A stretch of DNA of 64,000 nucleotides from Casuarina equisetifolia (Eukaryota > Streptophyta > Magnoliopsida > Fagales > Casuarinaceae). Shown one piece after another: positions 21,139 through 31,463 of this stretch. Every line of letters begins with the position of its first letter. Position 1 is the first letter of the stretch. The notes under the pieces are model-generated. The model worked only from the letters and a program-made list of their open reading frames with translations. It was not told the DNA's origin and searched no databases. Position numbers and translations under genes: made by a program. The DNA lies in contig CM052360.1 of the NCBI GenBank assembly GCA_028551475.1, forward strand, positions 21,584,682 through 21,648,681. Reading direction: 5' to 3'.

Positions 21139-23010
21139 ATGGGAGAAGTAGACCCGGCGTTCATTCAACCCGACGAGCACAGGCCCAAGCTCAAACTCAC
21201 CGAGGTGCTTGATGAAATCCCGGTCATCGACCTGGCCAATATCTTCAATCCCTCGAATGATTACACTGAACAAGTCGTTTCTGAGATCGGAAGTGCATGC
21301 CAGACCTGGGGGTTCTTCGAGGTGGTGAACCACGGGGTCCCGCCGGAGATGCGAAGAAAACTGGAGGCCGTGACCAAGCAATTCTTTGATGGATCACTGG
21401 AGGAGAAGAAGAAGGTGAGCCGGGGTGAAGCGAACGCCATGGGGTTCTACGAAAGTGAGCTCACGAAAAATGTTAGGGATTGGAAGGAGGTGTTTGATTG
21501 TTTTGTTCAAGATCCTACATATGTTCCAGCCTCTCCTGAACCTGATGACAAGGAGTTAAGGACTTTGACCAATCAGTGGCCGCTCGACCCTGCCGATTTC
21601 AGGTAATTCAGAGCTATTTATCCACTTTTTTCCGTGATTTGTCGAACCCAAAACTTCAGGTTCCATCCATGTAAATACAGAGTGGGCTCTGTTCTGTATA
21701 CAGTGCTATAGGCTCTGCAACCCTGTTGCAGGGGAAGGTTTAGGGAAGAAGGGGAAGATGAATATGGACAAACTTATTGCCAAATTTCTGTCATAGATGT
21801 CAAATTTTGGAAGATCAGTAGACAAATTAGTGATCAACAGAATATTTGTGGCCGAGAGGGTTTCTTAGGACAAGCTGGTGGAGAAACACAACAAAATTGG
21901 AAGTTAAGAAAGACTATGTTGCAGACAATTATCCATTATCTTTCATTGTGATTATGATTTTCCAGGAAAAATGTTGTTTTTGGATATGGAAATATGGATC
22001 TTCCATGTTTTGTGACCACTTTCATGTGTTCTAATTTGACTTTCCAGGGAAGCATGCCAGGAGTATGCACGAGAAGTGGAAAAACTGGCCTACAAGTTGT
22101 TGGAACTTATTTCCCTGAGTTTAGGCTTACCTGCAAATCGTTTGAAGGGCTTCTTCAAAGACCAGCTCAGCATGCTCCGGCTCAATCATTATCCTGCATG
22201 CACTGCCCCCCACCTGGCTCTTGGTGTTGGCCACCACAAGGATGGCAGTGCTTTAACTGTGCTTGCTCAGGACGATGTCCGAGGACTGGAAGTGAAACGG
22301 AGATCAGATGGAGACTGGATTCTAATAAAGCCTATCCTAGATGCCTATATCATTAATCTTGGTGATGTGCTTCACGTATTATCTTGAAATATAATATATA
22401 TTTTAAATCATAATATACTAATATACTATGTTTCATTCACTTATTGTACAACCATATTTTCTTTTATAGTATCAAAGTCCAAATTTTAAATGACATATCT
22501 CATTGCTTAAGAAAAGGAAGTATTAAAAACTCAATCTATATCCTCCAACAATATTTTTTTTCAACTTACACATGCACTTTACATACCCTTAAAATGTCAA
22601 ACCTAAGCTTAAGAAGTTCCAAGCAATGCATGTTAACTTGATGCCTATTCACTATATCCTACAACATTAATATATGAATTTTAGATATTCTAGAATAATT
22701 GGATGTATCACACTTCTTTTGGTCCAAATATATGTGCAAGTTTATATAGGTTTGGAGCAATGACAAGTGCGAGAGCATGGAGCACAGGGTGGTGGTCAAC
22801 TCTCAGAAGGAAAGGTTTTCAATTCCATTATTCTTTTTCCCATCCCACTATACCTTTGTAAAGCCTCTGGAGGAGCTGGTAAATGAGCAGAGCCCGGCCA
22901 AATACAAGGAATACAACTGGGGAAAGTATTTTGTTACCAGAAACCGCAGTGATTACAAGCAGCGCGATGTGGAGAACATCCAAATTGCTCATTTTAAGGC
23001 TTCGGATTGA
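21139..23010 (+). CDS. 2-oxoglutarate/Fe(II) dioxygenase 1 (possibly decaying)
   Basis: Exons 21139-21602, 22048-22375 and 22750-23010 join in frame (464+328+261 nt) to 350 aa. The ATG opens MGEVDPAFIQ, the family's usual start; a longer frame upstream lacks an ATG there. The N-terminal DIOX_N region (IPVIDLANIF, WGFFEVVNHGVP) is followed by the jelly-roll core. Iron ligands are His218, Asp220 (HKD) and His276; Arg286 and Ser288 (RFS) bind 2-oxoglutarate. It resembles the Arabidopsis At3g19000/At3g19010 group, cytosolic enzymes whose substrate I do not know. Against its duplicate at 51719 it has changes at conserved places: Pro207Thr, Gly222Ser, Gly233Arg, Pro247Leu, Pro252Leu, Gln264His, Tyr271Cys. 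The frame is intact but constraint seems relaxed. AATAAA lies at 23076. Confidence 0.88.
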
Positions 23011-23075
23011 TGGTGCATTGTGAGGTGTCTGTATCTAGTAGATGGGCTCTTTGAGCTGCTTGCAAATGATATACT

Positions 23076-23081
23076 AATAAA
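23076..23081 (+). terminator. poly(A) signal of 2-ODD gene 1
   Basis: AATAAA 66 bp after the stop codon, conserved at 53663 and 57409 in the sister genes. Confidence 0.6.
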
Positions 23082-23698
23082 AAGTCAGGCTTTGGGAATC
23101 TTCATGTTCCTGTATTTCTTCTTTCTTGCTTCCTTATAACTCCTTTTCTCTTTTTGCTAATTTCGCAAAGAATCTGCCGTGGAAGCTCCATAAGAAACTG
23201 ACCCTCTAGACAAGAAAAAGTATTATCCTGGTTCAAGACCAATCAAATTCGTTCTGCATATATCATTCTGGTGAACGTTTCCCAAACCCCACATGATGGC
23301 CTATGAACTGTAACTGCTGAACTGAGAGGATATAGGAAGTTTTTAAACTAAATGAGAACCATCTAAGATCTAATAGAACTATAGTAAAGTTACTTGACAC
23401 ATTAGTTAATTTGTTTTGATTAGCAATGGTAGCTTTCAAATATGGTACTAATTTTATATTTATTAGAATGCTTTATACCACTTTTAACCACAATAAGTTC
23501 CTTTTTTAATAAAAATTTGTAAAAAAGATTTGTCTTTTTTACAAATCAAATATAAGAATAAAATAAAAAAAATTTAATATGACATTAGAATATTAAGTAA
23601 ATAAAGATACCAAAACTTTCTTTTCATAAATTTGTAACTCATCTCAATGATTATTAAGATGGTATTAGAATACCCCTTGTGCTTGCAACTTACTATAA

Positions 23699-24533
23699 TC
23701 ATTCACGGCGGGTAGGCTTGCTGGCCTTGAGCGTGTTATAAAATCCTTGGTAAGAACCATACACATTTAATGTTGATTTTGTAACAATTACGGTGTAAAA
23801 AGATGTAGCTTCATACGGAGGGTAAAATGATGTCATTTTGTTATCCGTCGGTGCATGAAGGGATTTTTGACCTGAACCCCATTTCCCATGTTCCGTGTGA
23901 TCGTTTGGTAATTTTGTTTGTTTTTCTCTCAAAATCCAAAACGATAACCCAAAATCCCAAGATCCTAATTTCATATCAAATGCCATGTCGTGGTAATTGT
24001 TAATAGAACAAGGCCATTTTCTAGGATTTCAAATATATAAAGTCCATCAAGAGGAGGCTTCCAGCAAGTGAGAAAAAGAAAACAGTCAGCTTAACGAGGT
24101 AAGACCAAATCAATCGATTGAGATCCTTAGGCATGAAGCAGAGCTGTCGTCTGTAGTGTTAAAAAACCCCATCCATCCAGAATGATATAAGTCATCAAAT
24201 AATTGACAGGAGCAACTACTGCATTTTCTGAAATGTCGGCACGCAATCGGCGTTGCATATGTCAACCAACAGCCTTGCTACGACCAGATTTCCAAGCTTA
24301 AAATTTTGTATAAACACGTATCAGTATTGACCAAAGGATGAAGCACCTGACAGCTTGGACCATTTCAATTAGGAACATATTCTTATGTATAATTCATTTG
24401 GTAGTGGGCCAAAGTTACCGCAGAACAGCAGTCTCTCCTTAACTGAAGTTTTCAAATTTGGATGAATGTTTAACATGTGCTTCCAAGAGTAGTTAAAGAA
24501 TGATTGAATCCGTAACCAAGCCATCCATCTCTT
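23699..24533 (+). other. inverted copy of the A-type GLP upstream region
   Basis: Read on the minus strand this matches the DNA upstream of the A-type GLPs (1240-1900, 28690-29330), for example the phrases around 24240-24260 and 24370-24520. It is therefore the promoter side of a plus-strand A-type GLP, in order with the fragment that follows at 24534. The left edge coincides with the right edge of the 7-kb duplication. Confidence 0.75.
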
Positions 24534-24785
24534 TACCAAAGTTCTAAACGCTGGAGGTTTCTTTGTCTTCCCAATAGGTCTCATTCACCTCCAATTCAAC
24601 ACCGGAAATACTAATGTGATTGCTTTTGCTGGACTCAGTAGCAAGGAACCCAGGGGCTCATCACCATAGCAAGTGTTGTCTTCGGGTCTAATCCTCTCAT
24701 CACTCTAGATGCTATTCTCAAGGCCTTCCAGGTGGACAAGAATGTGGTGAACTATCTTCAGAAATAATTTTGGATGCATAATAAC
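24534..24785 (+). pseudogene. germin-like exon 2 3' fragment, inverted copy
   Basis: The plus strand reads [20 protein letters not shown] and [17 protein letters not shown], then after a frameshift the C-terminal part ending VDKNVVNYLQK, stop, FWMHNN. Motif 2 has the metal-binding His. The upstream DNA is joined straight to this 3' half, so exon 1, the intron and the first half of exon 2 are deleted. It faces the minus-strand fragment at 25897. Confidence 0.88.
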
Positions 24786-25896
24786 TGAAAAAAAATTATA
24801 CAATAGCCAATAATGCATCATTAGGCCTTCCAATTGACCTTCAAATATTATAATTCTCGATTTTACTGAATTATAACTTAATGAGTACCTAATATTTATG
24901 AGTATACAGACTTAGTAAAGGGAAAAGTACATTAAAAGCACAACAGTTTTTGGTTTTGTTAGCATGTTAGCGACATATTTGTAACTTTGATGTTTTTAGT
25001 GTCTTTTTATTAACAAAGATGAACCTTCATAATTAACAAATATCCAATGTTACAAAAGGGCTTTTCACTACTTACCATTATTATTCTAACCAGCACGAAA
25101 TCATAATTATTGATCATTTGATTATGAAAATTAGAATATATTTTTGTAACGATTACTATACTTGAACTAATGATCGTATCATAGAAACTAATAGCCTAAT
25201 AGGTGAGCTACAAAAACACCTAGTAGCCTAGTACATTTGCATCCTACTTGAGCATGCCCAGTAACAAATAAATGCACAAATTCTTCTAAACCAATAGTTC
25301 GGCATTAGTTGACAGGTTCATTTCTTTTCACCTTCCGTTTATGGTTATCCCGTTCTACGACTTATTCAAATATTCCACACATGAAACTACATCGTAGAAA
25401 CTATGCGTAAGCAATTTAGTTCAAAACAGTCTAAGAATGTGTCATCTACAGTTGATGATGGTTGATGAAAGACAAAGAAAATACAAAAGCCTGCAAGCTT
25501 GTGTGCTTCTTTTCTGGCTATAATGTCAAGTACAACTAAACAGTAACTACCATACTAAAACGTCAGGTACAGCTCGTTTAATGGTAATTCTTCTTTTTGT
25601 TGCTTGCATCATTTTTACTAATGTCGTTTTGTCATTTAATTTGATAGGAGAGACAACACAAAAGCCATCTATCAAAATAAGCTCTAAATGATGCCTCGAA
25701 AATTGTAAATCTAAAATTCATCTTTCCTTAACTAACCATTTTCGTATTAGTTGGAGACCAAAATATAGGAAAATATCACTCAGAATTTTATATTTCTATT
25801 ATATGATGTTACAACATGCAAACTAATTATAACTTCATTTGAAATGTCTAATTATTCATGATACGCTATAACAATATTTCTCTAATTATTATCTCT
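24786..25896. other. spacer between two tail-to-tail GLP remnants
   Basis: No gene seen. Similar, with rearrangements, to 42400-43370; both are GLP 3' flanks. Confidence 0.6.
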
Positions 25897-26157
25897 CTAG
25901 AACTGCTTTGGAAGATAGTTCACCATATTCTTGTCTACCCAGAAGGCCTCGGTAAGAACGTTAATATTGATGGGAGTATTAAATCCAAATACCACATTTG
26001 CTATGGTGATGACCCCTAAGTCATAGCTACTAAGCCCAACGAAGGTAACCGCATTGGCATTTCTAATGTTGGATTGGAAGTGAATGAGACCAGTTTGGAG
26101 ACAAACACACCCCTTGGTTCTAGCTACTAAGACCAGCGAAGGTCCTTCCGTGCACAT
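25897..26157 (-). pseudogene. germin-like exon 2 3' fragment
   Basis: The minus strand encodes TGLIHFQSNIRNANAVTFVG and on to WVDKNMVNYLPKQF then a stop, that is motif 2 without its FPxG part and the GLP C-terminus. Upstream of it (26100-26157) the frame is filled by a displaced copy of the GLSSQNP-coding segment in another frame, then by A-type promoter DNA. Exon 1, intron and motif 1 are missing. Confidence 0.85.
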
Positions 26158-27695
26158 TTTGAAGACCCCTTTGTTATCTTTGAGGCTATGTTTACCTTTC
26201 AGGATATTGTGTATTCTCGCTTATTAGGTAAGGGGTGTAAAAATATGCATGGGAACACAACTATCGATAGAAGCAAAACTTTTAACGGTGCTGAAACGAA
26301 CGTTCTAAGTGGGAAAGAAACGATCTTTGAACAATATTTGACTGTCAAAGTTATTCTCTCAGCTTATGGGCTAACCTATGGAATAGATTATGAGACTTTT
26401 AATGTAATATTAAAATCTAAGTCGATTCCTTCAATTCTCATTCAACTTTAAACCAATATAATTTGATCAATTTATATTAAAAACATGAGTGAGTATTAAA
26501 AACAAAAGTCTACCATGAGAAAAAAAATTATCAATGGATAACATTTAAATGTAAATATTATTTTTTAATTCATAAACTAACTTTTAAATTGAATAATAAA
26601 TTTTCTAATAAGTGAGACCATGTTCTTACCCAACTTGATAAGTGCATACTTGATGCTTGAATCTTTCCTTTAACCACTCCTACTCCAACATACTAAATTT
26701 TCAATCAAACTTGACCCATTCACTTAAGGGAAGAACTCCGGTTAACTGTAGCTTTGGCAGTCCCAAATAAACTAAAATTGACATGTTAAGAATGAAGTCT
26801 CTGAAGCGGTTAGGTGGTTGATCCTCTCTTCCACTGTAACGACGCCCTATCTAGAATTTTAAGATATGAAGTCTGGTAGTTGCAGCGCGATCACTTGACG
26901 GCTTTTGATCAAACGATTGACAGGTCAATATTTGACGACATAAGCATTCTAGTAACTTAGTGTTGTTAATAATGAAGTGAACTCAACTGTTAGATAGTAT
27001 TTTGAATAATTTGTGGTTGTAAAGGGAATTAGTATACCAGGCAATTGTAACTAGAGAGTTACAGAAAGCATCCATTACAAACCCCAAGAATCTAAAACTC
27101 ATATAGCAGAAACCTAAACAATCTTAATACCATTATTAAAGGAAAACGTCAAAAGTGAAAAACCCATATGCCATCATTGTCGTGATATGGCTGTAAGGTT
27201 AAGTAGTCCAGCAAAACGATGAAGAAATATAACACAAATATGAAGATGGCTTAGCAAAAAGATGTGTTTCTTAGTATATTTTTTTTCCTTTTTTGTCTAA
27301 GCAACCAATTCCGATGTTGCAGAGGTAAGGATCGAAACATGAAGATGGCTTCTTTAGAAGGAAATAGATGAGTACAATTGTTTGATTTTTTGTAATCAGC
27401 ATCATATAGAACTCACGTATGCCTCTTCTTTTATTTGTTATTCTACGTTTTTTCTTTTAATTAATGTTGTCATTCTTAGTCCGAAATAGAAGAATGATAC
27501 CATGGATCAAGAGAATTTAGTAGTGCCACTTCAATTGTCCACTCTCTTATATTTGTTTTAACTTTGTGACTAAAATATATAGAAATATCTATGACAAGCC
27601 ACTTTATTTCATGTTGTGGTTGTGGCGATGGTACAGTAACAAAGATAATCAAAACATTTAGTTAGAGCTTCTGACGATTCAATACGTATAGTTCT
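26158..27695. other. upstream DNA of the third GLP type and 3' flank of the next A-type GLP
   Basis: No gene seen. 26225-26975 matches 15916-16660 and 44536-45330; 27000-27695 matches the A-type 3' flanks at 34860-35222 and 45410-45905. Confidence 0.6.
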
Positions 27696-28495
27696 CTAAT
27701 TATTGTCCATCTAGAACTGTTTCTGAAGATAGTCAACCACATTCTGTCTACCTGGAAAGCCTTGACAAGAACATCAGGATTGATAGGGGGATTGGATCCG
27801 AAACGACATTTGCAATGGTGATGACCCCCGGGTTTTGGCTACTAAGACCAGAAAAGGCAACCGCATTAGAAATTCCAACGTTAAATTGGAAGCGAATGAG
27901 ACCAATTGGGAAGACAAATACATCTCCTGGCTTTAGAACTTTAGTGATGAGACGGTTAGGGTTGGACGTAACGAACCCAACATAAAGAATGCCCTCTAAG
28001 ACGACCAGAATCTCAGTGCCACGAGGATGAGTGTGACGAGGATTGAGACCATATGGTGCAAAGTCAATGTGAGCCAAAGATATACGCTATGTGTTGAGGC
28101 CCAGTATTCTATCCACGTTCAAAGGAGTCACATTTGAACCTAGTGGATTGTCAGTGCTTCTTGGAAGGTTCAGTTCCGAGAAGAAGAAATCGTCCGGAGA
28201 AACAGCATTTGGGTCCTTGCGAAACATTTCATCCACAAATACTGCACTGCAAAAGATTGCATCTATGATCACCTAAATAAGGTGACCAAACGTAAATAAT
28301 ATTAGTATATAGAACTCTATCATGACAAAGAAGAAACCCCAAGATGTGACAGAAAAAACTGCGAACCACCAAAAGTGAAGTGTTAGTTGAAATACAGAAA
28401 TCTTGCAGAGGACTGGGCTCAGCAGCAAAAGAAAGGGATCAGGCGAAGGCCAACAGGGCCACAGCGACTAGAATCCTCGAGGCAAATTTCATCAT
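27696..28495 (-). pseudogene. germin-like protein pseudogene, A type
   Basis: Whole-gene length is preserved but the frame is broken many times. Exon 1 (ATG at 28495) has TGA in the signal peptide (28441-28439, where intact copies have TGC) and a one-base deletion before the donor. Exon 2 has TAG after GLNT (near 28086), one-base deletions in the IANVVFG and VDKN codons, and TAG for the Trp of KQFW (27713-27711). Motif 1 (RHTHPRGTE) and motif 2 (FPIGLIRF, His replaced by Arg) are recognisable. The second conserved Cys is Arg (MFRKD), as in the copy at 474. A TATA-like ctataaatac stands near 28590. Confidence 0.92.
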
Positions 28496-30016
28496 TTTTT
28501 TAGGCTGCCTCTACCTTTCAAGATGCTATGTATTCAGGCTTTCTGGGTAAGGGGTGAGGAATGTTGCATGGAAGGACGAGTATTTATAGAGGTAAGGGAC
28601 TGAACGAGTCCATGTATTTTTTACTTCCACTGTGAAAATTCGACTTGGTATGAGTTTGGTTTATGAGTGAATCGTTTTTTAACCAGTCCTGCACGCACAT
28701 ACTAAACATTTATCCAAATTTGATAGCTTCAGCAGTTGCTTTGGTCCATTCCCAAAGTAATTGAACGTCGGAATATGTTCCGAGTTGAAATGCCTCAAGG
28801 GATCAGGTGGTTGATCCTTTGGTTAATACGGATGTGTGTCTATCCAAAATGTTGAGCCTGGAAATCTAGTCGGAGCATGGCTGCCGGGTGACATGTGCAA
28901 TGCCGATTAAGCACCCCCATTTCAGAAAATGCAGTAGTTGTCCCAGTCAACTGTTCGATGACTTCTATCATTCTGGATGAATGGGGATGTTTAACACTAC
29001 AAGCAACAGATCTGGGTTCGTCCCCAAGGCCCAAAATCAATGATTTGGTCTTTCCACGTTAAGCTGACCTTCTTGGGTTTTTGGCTTTATGGTGAAAGTC
29101 CCCCTCGGTTTGGACTTACAGACATCACAAAGGGTAGAAAAATGGCCTGGTAGTGTTAAGAACTACTACGACTTCCATTTCAAATGATTCTGTCTTTGTT
29201 TTCCTTTATTTTTCTCAGTTTGTTTTTTAGGATTTCGAGACAAAAACAACGAAGAAATGGTGGTTCGGGCCAAAAAGCCCTTCATCCAACAATAGATAAC
29301 AAATCGATGCAGTTTTGCTATTATTTTATGCAATGCATCGGACTGTCTATCTATATAAAATGCCCCTAAGTTTGATTGAAGCTTGCATTTTGGCCAGCTA
29401 AATCTAAAATCTCCACATACATCCTTACTAAAATAATAAGACCCATAACTTCTCAAAAATGGAAAGAAAAAAAAAATTGTTGAACGGAAGCTCTCTAGAA
29501 TATTTTAGAAGCTTATTTTCTCTCTACCACACTATTTTTCATCCTGATTTTTTATGTTGCTATTTTTATAATTTTAACACAAATGAATTAGTGGAAAACA
29601 CTATCTTAACCATATAATTGAACATTGTTATAATTTTTTTGTTATTGTTATTTTGAAGTAAAGGATAGTGTGGGGGATTTGGGTGTTTCACCTAGGATCT
29701 TTTTAATCACAAGCAAAATTAGTACAAAGGTCCCAAGCGACATGAGCTGCATGCGTGGGACAAAAATCACACCTCCTTGAACCATCATTAAAGGAAAAAG
29801 TTTAAAACATTGAAACCATGTGCTAGTATACTTAAGATATTGTAAAAAAAAGTTCAAAGAAAAAATACTTTATCAAGAAATAAAATATATACAAATAACC
29901 AGAAGGAGCACCTTTATTTCAATTTTTTTTTTCTTTTGTTATGATGTTACAACAAAGGAAACAATCAGAACCTTTATTTCATATTTGCTGGCTTATTCAC
30001 GATCACACATCTTTCT
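28496..30016. other. A-type upstream and B-type 3' flank
   Basis: No gene seen. It matches 1057-2650 closely along its length. Confidence 0.7.
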
Positions 30017-30809
30017 CTAATCTTCGTAATACCAAAATTGCTTCTGAAGATACTGAACCACCTTCCAGTCCACTTGGAAGGCTTTGGTAAGTACATTAGG
30101 ATCGATGGGAGGATTAGATCCAAAGATTGCATTTGCCGTGGTGACAACACCTGGGTTCTGGCTACTGAAAGCCGACAAAGCAACCGCATCAGTCTTTCCT
30201 ACAGTACGTTCGAAGTGAATGAGACCAATTGGGAAGACAATAACATCTCCTGCAGTTAGAACTTTGGTGAAGGGGTGGTTCTCTGGGTTCGATGTGACAA
30301 AGCCAGCGTACAAACTACCCTCTAAAACGGTCAGAACCTCAGTAGCAAGAGGGTGATTGTGGGGAGCATTTACGCCTCCTGGTGCAAAGTCAAGACGAGC
30401 CAAGGATATGCCCAATGTGTTCAGGCCTAAAAAGTTCTAAACATTTACTCGAGTTACAATGGATCCGAGCTGATTCGAGGTGTTTCCACGAATGTTTAAC
30501 CCGTGAAAGACGAAATCATCGGCTGTGACAAGCTTTCGATCATTGCAGAACTTCCCGTTTACAAATACTGCAAAAGAAAAAATGGACTTTATATTCCGGA
30601 CACGACACAAACAATATTGGTATGTAGATTTCTATCGTGAAGAGAACCGAAAACCCAGATGTTTCATATGATTTCATACCACCATCACCAGAACCGTTAG
30701 TGGAAACACAGAAGTCTTGCAGAGGACTGGGGTCAAAGGCAGAGGCAATGGAGCATGCCACGGCCAACAGGGCCACAGTTACGAAACACTTAGCAGCGCT
30801 TTTCATCAT
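30017..30809 (-). pseudogene. germin-like protein, B type, one nonsense codon
   Basis: Exon 1 is 30809-30680 and exon 2 is 30567-30017, exactly the lengths of the intact copies plus one extra Met codon. Signal peptide, Cys pair, PHNHP..E motif 1 (Asn for Thr between the two His), motif 2 ([13 protein letters not shown]) and the end FWYYED are all present. The only break seen is TAG at 30439-30437 (codon 87), where intact copies have TTG, in [10 protein letters not shown]. Without it the product would be 226 aa. It may be a young pseudogene, a segregating null or a base error. A TATA-like sequence lies near 30870. The 5' flank carries the HMGB retrocopy at 31117. Confidence 0.88.
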
Positions 30810-31116
30810 TTTTGAGGCTATCGCTTCTTTTCAGTATGTAAGAAATGTTGCATGGAGGCAAGATTATTTATAGGGATAAGTCACTAAACAAGCCCAAGGT
30901 TTAACTTCCATGACTAACACTGGACTTGGTAAGAGTTTGGTTGATGTGTCAGTCATTCTTTATGTGCTACTCTACGCAAATGCTAAACATTCATCAAGTT
31001 TGTCCACTTCAATTGAGGGAAGAGTGTAATTCATGGATCAGTTTGCGTTGAAGTTAACTCAAACCCTTTTCTTAATATTTTTGACATGTCCGGCAAATCC
31101 CGGATGAGGTGAGCAT

Positions 31117-31446
31117 TTTTATTTATTTATTGTTTTTTTTGGAGACAATCTCAAGCTAGATCATTGAACAATGAGAAGATTAGGTACAGATCCACATGGG
31201 GCTCAGGAAGATCCTGAAACTAATCCCTTCTTTCTCTAAATCTAATTCAACGATTGAAGGAATAAAACGCAGCTATTTATGGTATTAGACAAAGTAGAAA
31301 ATTGGAAATTGCAAGTAGTCCTACGCATCCACTACTACCGCTCCCCCGCGCTTTTTACTCATCATCGTCCTCCTCCTCCTCTCCACTCTCCTCCTCTTCC
31401 ACCTCCTCGTCGCGCACTTCGGACTTCGACTTATCAGACTCCTCAT
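31117..31446 (-). pseudogene. 5'-truncated retrocopy of an HMGB-type mRNA
   Basis: A 330-bp insertion is flanked by the 17-bp duplication ccggatgaggtgagcat (31100-31116 and 31447-31463); homologous B-type upstream regions (for example 9075) have one copy and no insert. On the minus strand it reads EESDKSKSEVRDE, then EEVEEEESGEEEEDDDE and a TAA (31357-31355), followed by about 210 bp of untranslated sequence and an A-rich tail holding AATAAA-like repeats. The Ser/Lys phrase followed by an acidic tail is characteristic of plant HMGB1-like chromatin proteins; only the C-terminal end is present and the HMG box is missing. Absence of introns cannot be judged from so short a piece. Tail plus duplication indicate LINE-mediated retroposition. 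The parent gene is not in this window. Confidence 0.75.
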
Positions 31447-31463
31447 CCGGATGAGGTGAGCAT

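Larger units (their letters stand above)
16675..23698 (+). repeat. segmental duplication, copy 1
   Basis: A block of about 7.0 kb carrying a GLP and a 2-ODD is repeated at 47549-54290 in the same orientation. Similarity starts at tagaatagcatgcgcc and ends at acttactataa in both. Long stretches are nearly identical (for example 18000-18100 against 48860-48960). Copy 1 has a 324-bp insertion at 19352 and a deletion of about 60 bp near 18545. Confidence 0.93.

Noticed and set aside
21994..22356. Plus-strand 120-codon frame in 2-ODD exon 2 (also at 52584)
   Set aside because: It is an alternative frame of exon 2, Cys- and Pro-rich; the true frame carries the HKD motif.
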